This document shows positions 56,683-64,000 of a DNA stretch of 64,000 bases, in pieces (position 1 is the stretch's first letter; each line of letters opens with the position of its first letter). The notes under the pieces were generated by a model, which saw nothing but the letters and a program-made list of their open reading frames with translations, did not search any database and was not told the origin of the DNA. Source of the DNA: Adenophora triphylla var. japonica (taxonomy: Eukaryota; Streptophyta; Magnoliopsida; Asterales; Campanulaceae); NCBI GenBank assembly GCA_022495995.1, contig JAFEMH010000341.1, forward strand, positions 372,001 to 436,000, given 5' to 3'. Made by a program: the position numbers and the translations under genes.

Positions 56683-56800
56683 CCCAACATGTAACCTGAC
56701 CCCCGAACCCATTTTCTCTTTAAAAAAGGTTTTCAATGTTTCCTTAAAAATAGCGTGGCGACTCCTAAAATATTTTATTTTTTCGGCGAGCGCACATTCA
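56683..56800 (+). repeat. A1: 3' LTR, last part
   Basis: CCCAA (target duplication), then CATGTAACCTGACCCCCGAA to GCGAGCGCACATTCA, exactly the piece missing from 23032. It is followed by CATCA at 56801-56805. Confidence 0.9.
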
Positions 56801-56805
56801 CATCA

Positions 56806-57831
56806 TCATTACCCATTCTCTCAATTTCTTTAATTATCTCTTCATCAACATCTTCATCAACAAGGGCCTTCTTCTTTGTCTTCATAGGTTGACTTGGACC
56901 ATCACCAGGTTTGGGGGCTGGTGTGGTTTTTGCTCTCTTCTGAGGCGGTTCAGCTCCACCCTGCTTTCTGGCCTTCTTGACCGCTTTGCCAATTGCTTTG
57001 TTGGCGGTCTCAGGATTCATAGAAGATAATGTTCCGGGAGCTTGTCAGCATTCCAAAGGTTTTTGTAATCCTTATCACCAAACTTGAGTCTGAATGTGTG
57101 GCATACATTCAAACCAAGCGTTTCTTCAGTACCCCATTCAACCGTCAATTCAGGGTTTGCTATTCTGGGGTCCTCTAAGTGTTGGAAGTTTGAAAATATA
57201 GGAGTCTTCCGAATGGTCTCCACCTCTGGTCTACTCCTTTCTCTTTGGATTGATAGGTATTAATGTGAGCAGAGAGTTCTCAAAATAGGATCTTTGGCCA
57301 GTGTAGAGGAATCTCACTGTAAATGGCTGAGAAATACATCCATTGCTGGCTTGTAAAGTTGTTGTGGTTGCCGTTCATCCCACAAATTGATTTCTCTACT
57401 AAGAAGCGGAGGTGGCTCATCAGCTCACCAAAATCCTTTCTGGGGACAGTTTTATACTTCCCCACCAAAGTTGGAATCCCTGCGGTTGTTGACGCAGTTA
57501 CATCCTGAACATCTTGATCAACTCTCTCAGGGGCATTTGGAACATGACATACAAAAGTTCCCCTTATGTCCCGTTAATCTATCGTAATATCCAACCCTTC
57601 TACATTGGCGGTTAGGCAAGAAACTTTTCTACCATCATCTAAAATTCTAACTTCTAGCTTGGCATTTGTGTAGAACTGATCCACAAAAGAGGGAATTGTG
57701 TAAGTCTGCTTCTTGGTAAATAATGGAAGGATTCCAGAAGCTTTCATCTTTCTTATCATTTCCCTTCCTAGAGCATCATGCTTCAATTCGTCTTCATTTA
57801 TCTCCCAGCCTGGCAGGAAGAAATGAGGATC
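56806..57831 (-). pseudogene. E: extra gene, exon 2 (5' part)
   Basis: From an acceptor at 57832 the frame reads DPHFFLPGWEINEDELKHDA, IPSFVDQFYTNAKLEVRIL and GKYKTVPRKDFGELMSHL. After a frame change comes FSNFQHLEDPRIANPELTVE, and then a basic region (GKAVKKARKQGG, PPQKRAKTTPAP) and an acidic end DEDVDEEIIKEIERM at the A1 insertion. Stops occur at 57574 and 57280. The arrangement of FVDQFYTNAKLE, a short beta-like segment and HVPN recalls the putative plant transposon protein domain found in many plant elements, but I am unsure. The basic run could be a nuclear localisation signal. Confidence 0.55.
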
Positions 57832-58913
57832 CTACAAAATGAAAATTATAAATTAGATCCATTTTAAGAAGTCATAGTTCACATGCGGCTTAAGTACCCA
57901 TGCGGTTTAGCAATGGTGCAGTTTGAGAAAGTGAAATATCTCGAACTCCAAGTAAACTATGAATACAAGACAGAAATAAAAATGATAACTTGATGGTATA
58001 TTTACTAGTACGTGGCATTGTTAAACAAAATTTATCCCACACTTCCACGAAGTGCATGTTAGGGAAGGTTATAGTTTCCAGCCTATATACTAAGTAAAAT
58101 TTCGAGGAAACATAATGACAAGGAAGAAATAGCATGCGGTTTAAATGAAATGCGGTATAGAAAAATATGAAACATGAGCAGCATAACATCTAACACTTAA
58201 GGAAAAATAGCATTCGATTTTGGAAGAAAATCAGCATGCGGTTTCAACATATATAGAAATGCGGTTTGCACATGAGGTTTATCATTTAAAGGAAACATGC
58301 GGTTTCTAACAATCATTTTCAACATGCGGTTTAACCTAAGCGGTTTAGATCTAAGGAAGCATGCGGTTTGGAAAAATGAGGTTCTAATGCATATTCAAAT
58401 CCAAAATTTTCAAAAAATTTCTAAGTATGGAAAACACAATTATGGAATAATGTAAACCAACATATAAAGCACTTTTCTAAAAACATTATGAATAGTATGA
58501 AGAACACGAAGAACAGTCAAGAACACCAAGAACAGAGGCATAATGAAGGTTCATCAAAATCAACAATCAGCATATCAAAATGATCACATTGGGAAATGGA
58601 GTAACAATATAAGAATAAAAATCCAAACTTTACCCAGAATCATCAAGAAATAGCCAAGAACACAGGAATGGGTTTCAAAAACCCTTTACTGAATTTCTCA
58701 AAATTAACGACCAAAACATGTATTGATCATAAAATAAATTGCATAATATGAATCCTACCAACATTTCGAGCAAAACCTAATAAGAATTATTCAAAAAGCT
58801 CAAGAAATGAGACTTTAATCAAGCAAAACCCAGTTTAGAGAATACTAACAGTTGTTGTTGTTCATTCATGGCAGTTCACAGAATAATTAAAGATTGAGGG
58901 TTAGAGAACATAC
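57832..58913 (-). other. E: intron of the extra gene, rich in TGCGGTTT motifs
   Basis: The donor is GTATGT after GACATG; the acceptor is TTTTGTAG before GATCCTC. The length is 1082 nt, AT-rich, with a poly-T-like acceptor tract. About ten GCGGTTT-type motifs lie between 57890 and 58375. No gene is present. Confidence 0.55.
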
Positions 58914-58976
58914 CATGTCGTTGAATGATTTCTTAGGAACTCTAGGAACTGCAGATTCTCTAGGTTTAGGAGCCAT
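58914..58976 (-). CDS. E: extra gene, exon 1
   Basis: The start at 58976 gives MAPKPRESAVPRVPKKSFN, 21 codons ending at the GTATGT donor in phase 0. It is preceded by a CT-rich leader and a TATA box. This is the only ATG in a suitable place downstream of the TATA box. It is too short to identify by itself. Confidence 0.5.
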
Positions 58977-59105
58977 TAATGATTTGAGTTTTTGAGAAAA
59001 TGAAGGTTTAGAGAGAGAGAGAGAGAGTGCAGTAGAGAGAGAAAGTGAATAGAGATAAGTACAGAGGGTTGGCACATAAAGAGTCAACCGTTGCACCAAA
59101 ACAAG

Positions 59106-59113
59106 TATATATA
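59106..59113 (-). promoter_or_regulatory. E: internal TATA box of the extra gene
   Basis: TATATATA on the minus strand, 130 bp before the ATG, followed by a leader with CTCTCTCTCTCTCTCT (59017-59034). This is the layout of an ordinary plant promoter and lies between pol and the extra gene. Confidence 0.55.
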
Positions 59114-59117
59114 GGTG

Positions 59118-59399
59118 GTGTCTAGGCTGGTGTGCATAAAGGTGATGATGGTTCTACTAACTGTTGCACCCTTTCAACTTCTGCACACTGTCCTATGACG
59201 GCTGACAAGAGGGTTTTTAATGCAAATATTCTTTTTGCATTAAATGCATTTAAATTTCAAATAAACGTGGGAAAATATTTGCAAAAATACTCTTATGCCA
59301 AATAGATTAAAAAAATAAGGACCAAATAATAAATATAGAAAACTTACCTGGGTCCACGTGGCATGCATGCGGTTTGACAAAAAAGATAATAATAATAAC

Positions 59400-59453
<54 letters not shown>

Positions 59454-59711
59454 TTTTAAAAAAGGAAATATCAAACCGCTTGAAGCTTCTTCAAAGCTCA
59501 GAATTGTAAAACGTTAAAAAATCTCTAAGTGTTGAAACGCGGTTTAGAATCATGCGGTCTTGACATTGCACGCGGTCAGGAGATGCATGCGGTCTTGACT
59601 ACATACGGTTTTGATCACGCGGTTTCAACAGGGGAGGTTTTGAAACCTCAACATGATTTGTTAACCTAAAACACATACTTAACAAACAAGTTAATAATAA
59701 AAGTTATGGAC
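59118..59711 (-). other. E: spacer between pol and the extra gene
   Basis: Non-coding. It holds a (TAA)n microsatellite at 59387-59453 and a cluster of GCGGTTT/GCGGTCT motifs at 59530-59640. Confidence 0.7.
59387..59453. repeat. (TAA)n microsatellite
   Basis: About 22 TAA units. Confidence 0.9.
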
Positions 59712-60462
59712 TTATTTAAGTTCAAGCATACCCATTTCTGCTCTGAGAAAAGAAAATCTCTTGGAGTTAAGAGCTTTGGTGAGGATATCAGCAATTTGAT
59801 TATCTGTCCCCATATACTCTAAATGGATGTTCCCCTTTTCCACATGGTCTTTGAGGAAGTGATACTTGATGTCTATGTGCTTGGTCTTTGAGTGCATGAC
59901 AGGGTTTCTTGGAGACTGAAATTGTTGATGTGTTATCACACATGATTGGGCAGTTTTCTCCATCAATTCCATAGTCCACCAACTTTTGCTTCATCTAAAG
60001 AATTTGGTAGCAGCAACTTCCAGCAGCAATGTATTCAGCCTCTTTAGTTGACACTGAAACTGAAGCTTGCTTCTTGCTAGCCCAAGCAACTAGTCTATTT
60101 CCAAGGAAGTGACAATTCCCACTAGTGCTTTATTTGTCAATGGTGCAAGCTGCATATTCTGTATTTGAATAACCTATGAGCTCGAAATTCTAATCTTTGA
60201 AATACCAAAGTCGAAGATTAGTAGTTCCAGAGAGATAGCGGATTATTCGCTTGACAACACTTAAATGTGCTTCTCTAGTATCAGCTTGATAACGAGCACA
60301 TACACAAACACTAAACATAATATCTAGCCTACTAGCAGTTATGTAAAGTAAGGAGCCGATCATACCTCGATATAAGGTTTGATCAACTGTCTTACCTTTA
60401 AGATCTTTATCTAGTTTATTGTCGTTAGCCATGGGAGTATCATATGCTTTTGCATTTTCCAT
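59712..60462 (-). pseudogene. pol: E: RNase H
   Basis: The end of copia pol, which degrades the RNA strand during reverse transcription. Readable parts are YRGMIGSLLYITASRLDIMF, RIIRYLSGTTNLRLWYF, ASVSVSTKEAEYIAAGSC and IADILTKAL. Stops occur near 60190, 60130 and 59997 and there is a frameshift near 59900-59930. The last codon at about 59715 ends in GMLELK. Confidence 0.85.
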
Positions 60463-60522
60463 TCCAAACTTCTTGATTAACTCCTTTGTGTATTTGGCTT
60501 GGCTGAGGAAGATTCCTTCTTT

Positions 60523-61677
60523 TCATTGTTTGATTTGAAGCCCGAGGAAAAATGTCAATTCTCCCATCATGCTCATCTCAAACATTCTTTTCATTAGCTT
60601 TTTAAAACGCTTACACAATAATTCATTAGTAGAGCCAAAAATAATATCATCGAGATAAATTTGAACAAGTAATAAATGATTATCATATTTAGCAATAAAT
60701 AAAGTTGTATCGATTTTATCACGTTTGAAACCATTTTCTAGTAGAAATTTAGATAGAGTCTCATACCATGCCCTTGGAGCTTGTTTGAGTTCATACAAAG
60801 CATTTTGGAGTTTGTAGACATGATTTGGAAATTTGCAGTCTTCAAATCCAGGCGATTGGGCAACATATACAGTTTCTTTAAGTTCACCGTTGAGGAAAGC
60901 ACTCTTAACGTCCATTTGATATATCTTGAAACGTTTGTATGATGCATACGCCAAGAAAATTCTGATTGCTTCTAGTCTTGCAACTAGAGCAAAAGTTTCG
61001 TCATAGTTAATTCCTTCTTCTTGCCTATATCCTTATGCAACCAACCTTGCTTTGTTTCTGGTGATGCTTCCATTCTCATCCATCTTATTTCTAAACACCC
61101 ACTTTGTTCGTAACACTCCTTGATCATGAGGTCTAGGAACTAATGTCCAAACCTTACATCTTCCAAATTGGTTGAGTTCTTCTTGCATGACAATGACCCA
61201 ACTGGAATCTTGGAGTACTTCATCAACTTTCTTGGGTTCAATTTGAGATAACAAAGAAGTATGCTCATCATAGTTTGATCTCCTTGTTTGAACTCCGAAA
61301 AATAAATCACCAATCACATTTGAGAGAGGGTAACTGCTGACTTCATGAACCTCGGGGGGTAAATCTGATTGAACTGAGGTTTGGAGAAGATCTTCTAATG
61401 GAATATTATTAGATCCTTCAGTAAAGTCATTGAATGTAAGTTGATGAAGAGGTTCAATAAGTTGAATGGGTGAGTTCTCATCAAAATCTTCCCTTGAGGT
61501 TGCATCTGGAGTAGGAACTTCAGGTGCGGTTTCAAAATTGTTTGAAGGAATTTCAGTTGAGGTTGATGAATTTCCTTGAGTTGATGGATTTTGAGCTTCT
61601 TGAGGTTCAGGTGCAGTTTTCGAAGATTCACATGTTTCATTAGTCTCAACAAAATCATCAGCAACATTTGGAGACAA
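60523..61677 (-). pseudogene. pol: E: reverse transcriptase
   Basis: Copia RT, which copies the RNA into DNA. 61033-61677 hold the Ser/Pro-rich connection and WVFRNKMDENGSITRNKARL. 60523-60954 hold [38 protein letters not shown] and the catalytic YLDDIIFGS (the usual copia form is YVDD or YLDD). Both catalytic Asp are kept. TAA codons at about 61030 and 60520 interrupt an otherwise single frame. Confidence 0.9.
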
Positions 61678-61679
61678 AT

Positions 61680-61907
61680 GTGGCTCAAGGAGAGAATGTT
61701 CATCAAAAGTGACACGAACATATTCTACTATCTTTAAACTAGATTTGTTAAAAACACGAAAAGCTTTAGAATGTTTAGCATACCCAACAAAAAAATACCT
61801 TCATCAGCCTTAGCTCTAAATTTACCTCTATTTTATCTTCCATTGTAGAGGATAAAGCATTTGCAGCCAAAGAATTTGAAGAAATCAATGTTGGGGGTTA
61901 TTCCGCT
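61680..61907 (-). pseudogene. pol: E: integrase C-terminal region
   Basis: Pieces such as FFKFFGCKCF, a shifted FVGYAKHSKAFRVFNK and YVRVTFDEHS show the end of integrase. The region has one stop at 61908 and at least one frameshift near 61790. Confidence 0.7.
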
Positions 61908-63011
61908 CTAAAGTTCATATGGAGTTTTATTGTAGGTTTTGTTGATGAGGGAGCAGTTTTGAGTGAAGCATGTTGTGTTGACTGCTTCAGCCCAAAAAAA
62001 CTGAGGAAGCTTGGCTTCAGATATCATTGTCTTTCCAGCCTTAATCAACGTCCTGTTCTTTCTTTCCACAACCCCATTTTGTTGTGGAACACCAGCAGTA
62101 GAAAAATTGTGATCAATTCCATGGTCATCACAATATTGAGAAACACCATTGTTTTTTAATTCTGTTCCATTATCAGACCTTACACTAACGATGTCGTCTT
62201 CTTTTTGAGTTTGGAGCCATCTAAAGAATGAGGTTAGAATTTCATAGCAATCATCTTTTGTGATCATCATTTCAACCCACTTGTATCTTGAAAAATCATC
62301 CACTACTACTAAAGTATATCTATTTCCTCCAATGCTAGCAGTGGTGACGGGTCCAAACAAATCAATGTGAAGCAGTTGTAAACATCTAGAAGTTGAAGGC
62401 GCGGTCTTGCTGGTGAAAGACAACGTGATTTGTTTACCAAGTTGACAAGCACTGCATTTCTCAGGATGGTGGTCAGCTACTTTGGGTAAACTGCGAACGA
62501 GGTTTTCCCTTCCAATCTTTGCAAGAAACTTGAAGTTCAAGTAGTTCAACCTCTTGTGCCATAGCCAACTATTTTCGCTCATATTTTTAGCTACAAAACA
62601 GAGATTAGTAATACTACATGTAAAATTTAAATCAATAATGTAAATATTACTCTTACGAATCTCTGTGAGTAGTGTGACTCCGAAAATGCTATCTTTGATA
62701 AAGTAATTTGAGGAAGTGAAGTTGCAATGCATTCCTTTGTCACAGAATTGAGAAATTGAAAGGAGGTTATGCTTGAGTCCTTCAACAAGAGAAACCTTCT
62801 CAATCGATAGGTTTCCTCTCCTTATAATACCATACCCAATGGTCTTGCCTTTGTTGTTGTCACCAAAGGTTATAGATGGACCGCTGGCTTCAATGACATC
62901 TTCAAGTAAGGATCTATCTCCAGTCATGTGTCTTGAATAACCACTATTAAGATACCATTCATTTTCCTTGGAGTGACCAGCCATTAAGTAGAGGACCTGA
63001 AAGATAAACAT
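61908..63011 (-). CDS. pol: E: protease and integrase segment
   Basis: An open frame of 367 codons. It begins with the protease region, where WYLNSGYSRHMTGD has Asn instead of the catalytic Asp of DSG. GAG-pre-integrase follows (LWHKRLNYLNFKFLAKIG, then CSACQLGKQ). The integrase core keeps all three acidic residues: LHIDLFGP, VRSDNGTEL and PQQNGVVERKNRTL. The protein would insert the DNA copy into the genome. With the protease Asp lost and pol broken downstream, it is inactive as a polyprotein. Confidence 0.85.
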   Translation of the reverse strand: MFIFQVLYLMAGHSKENEWYLNSGYSRHMTGDRSLLEDVIEASGPSITFGDNNKGKTIGYGIIRRGNLSIEKVSLVEGLKHNLLSISQFCDKGMHCNFTSSNYFIKDSIFGVTLLTEIRKSNIYIIDLNFTCSITNLCFVAKNMSENSWLWHKRLNYLNFKFLAKIGRENLVRSLPKVADHHPEKCSACQLGKQITLSFTSKTAPSTSRCLQLLHIDLFGPVTTASIGGNRYTLVVVDDFSRYKWVEMMITKDDCYEILTSFFRWLQTQKEDDIVSVRSDNGTELKNNGVSQYCDDHGIDHNFSTAGVPQQNGVVERKNRTLIKAGKTMISEAKLPQFFWAEAVNTTCFTQNCSLINKTYNKTPYEL

Positions 63012-63618
63012 TTAAAAATGAGGCCCCCTTTATTCTTTTGGGTCCTGAGGTTAGCATCTTTTGATGACCCACAACTGCTTGACAGAAGGAGGATTATTCT
63101 TTCTGGCATTGAGTGTGAACCTCAAAAGGCATTCTGTAGCCTTGTGACCTGAACCATCACACAGAGCAGTGATGAAAGCTTTGAGCAACATGAGGTTTTA
63201 CAAACTCCTTACTATTCTCGAGACTTGCATTCTTTTTGGGAACTGCGGTTTTGGCCTTCACAAAGGTGGTCAATTTGGGTTTGACCACAATTTTTATGGG
63301 AATGCTCCCCTTGCTTTTAAATGCAGGAGGTGCGGTCGAAGAAGAAGGGAAGTCAGCCTCAATTGAACCTCCTTTGCGGTTTCAACCTCAGAAGCGATTT
63401 CGTTTTCAGAAACTCTTCTTTTTCATTTGAGAATTTTTTCCAAATTGTTTCTTAGGGTAGACATAGTGGAAGTTAAGTTTATTCTTTGGTTCCTGTCCTT
63501 TACCCTTTGAAATGGAATGCTTTTCCTTAGGAATTTCTTGAGTTTGTTTAGAAAATTCCTCATCCTTTCCACAACAGGATGCACACTTTAACTTTTCACC
63601 AGTTTGGAATCCTAGGCC
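63012..63618 (-). pseudogene. gag: E: gag C-terminal region and gag-pol junction
   Basis: Lys-rich pieces (KSKGSIPIKIVVKPKL, KNKLNFHYVYPKKQFGK) and a part-zinc-knuckle CDGSGHKATECLL near 63155, then KQLWVIKRC and PQDPKE leading into the protease. Several stops and frame changes. Confidence 0.7.
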
Positions 63619-63990
63619 TTATTTATCACCAATAGCCTTTAGGGATTCTAGAATTTGATCCATGGTGACACGTGATTTGGTCCACTCATCAATTACCTTC
63701 TGTAGGTCATTGTTTTGAGCAACCAAGTCATCATTCCTAAGTTGGAGTGCAGATACCTTAGTTTCTAGAATGAGGTTTTTAACAGTAAGAGGAGACATAC
63801 TGTTTACTTGGTCTTTAAGAATTGAAATTTCAGACCTTAGCACAGTTTTCTCCGTCTTAAGCTGTGTTAATTCATCATTTTCTAAAGACAACGCTTTCTT
63901 AACATTTTGAAATCTAAGGATCATCACTTCAGCTTCTTTGAACATCCTTTCATGTTCCATGGGAGAAACCTCTTCCACCACCTTTTTCAA
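63619..63990 (-). CDS. gag: E: gag coiled-coil segment (partial)
   Basis: 123 codons of continuous coiled coil (LENDELTQLKTEKTVLRSEI, LQLRNDDLVAQNNDLQKVI), ending at a TAA. This is the C-terminal half of a SIRE-type gag. The frame runs on past the right edge of the window. Confidence 0.7.
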   Translation of the reverse strand: MKKVVEEVSPMEHERMFKEAEVMILRFQNVKKALSLENDELTQLKTEKTVLRSEISILKDQVNSMSPLTVKNLILETKVSALQLRNDDLVAQNNDLQKVIDEWTKSRVTMDQILESLKAIGDK

Positions 63991-64000
63991 AATTTTCTTA

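Larger units (their letters stand above)
11964..56800 (+). mobile_element. Element A1: non-autonomous Tat-type gypsy retrotransposon (outer)
   Basis: The order is 5' LTR 11964-13515, primer site, leader, gag remnant, conserved non-coding block, antisense PMD gene, tandem arrays, and 3' LTR 21544-23032 continued at 56688-56800. The interior is about 8 kb. No protease, RT or integrase signature is present. The 3' LTR is split by A2, with CCCAA duplicated at 23028-23032 and 56683-56687. A1 itself interrupts the copia element E. Confidence 0.85.
56801..64000 (-). mobile_element. Element E: copia (SIRE-type) retrotransposon, 5' and central part
   Basis: The body of the copia element whose 3' end is 8385-11963. 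From right to left: gag end, protease, integrase, RT, RNase H (the copia order), then a long spacer and the extra gene. Gag continues beyond the window. All pol parts contain stops. The extra gene after pol and the TGCGGTTT motifs on both sides of the 45-kb insertion support the join. SIRE/Maximus is my best lineage guess. Confidence 0.8.

Overview
The window is plant nuclear heterochromatin, most likely from a eudicot. I see no single-copy host gene. It is a stack of LTR retrotransposons inserted into one another, with a CACTA DNA transposon at the deepest level. The plant signs are Ty3/gypsy elements of the Tat/Ogre kind with a TGGCGACTCC-type primer-binding site, a Ty1/copia element of SIRE/Maximus type, plant TATA/CT-rich promoters and a CACTACAAG transposon. 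I cannot name the species.

Layout, with element names coined here. F (1-8384, minus) is the 5' part of a Tat-type gypsy element: LTR, primer site, leader, broken gag, protease and three protease-distal modules. E (minus) is a copia element whose 3' LTR (about 8385-9398) abuts F. Its body is split into 9399-11963 and 56801-64000. Between the halves sits A1 (plus, 11964-56800, target duplication CATCA). Its 3' LTR holds A2 (plus, 23033-56682, duplication CCCAA). A2's 5' LTR holds B (minus, 23059-36549, duplication GCTAC). A2's 3' LTR holds C, a solo LTR (minus, 49018-55648, duplication ATACT). C holds D, a 4.9-kb CACTA element (50370-55250, duplication AGG). A copia-type solo LTR, G (45662-47022), lies inside A2's antisense gene. 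Four target duplications read cleanly on both sides and that of G has one mismatch, so the order of insertion is E, A1, A2, then B, C and G, then D inside C.

Gene content. F carries gag and a retropepsin-like protease whose catalytic Asp is replaced. E carries gag, protease, integrase, RT and RNase H, all broken by stops, then an extra gene with its own TATA box, CT-rich leader and intron. A1, A2 and B have LTRs, primer sites, gag remnants, a conserved non-coding block with 21-nt hairpins, and 3' tandem arrays, but no protease, RT or integrase that I can find. They were therefore probably moved in trans. A1 and A2 each carry, on the antisense strand, a four-exon plant-mobile-domain (PMD) gene with its own promoter-like leader and an acidic tail. 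D has captured a fragment of a class I histone deacetylase gene.

Most interesting: the intron-bearing antisense PMD gene as retrotransposon cargo, the hairpin cluster with base-pair covariation shared by A1, A2 and B, the copia extra gene with its own promoter and intron, the histone deacetylase capture in the CACTA element, and a dimer footprint at the end of B. All coordinates and comparisons were read by eye; nothing was aligned or searched.
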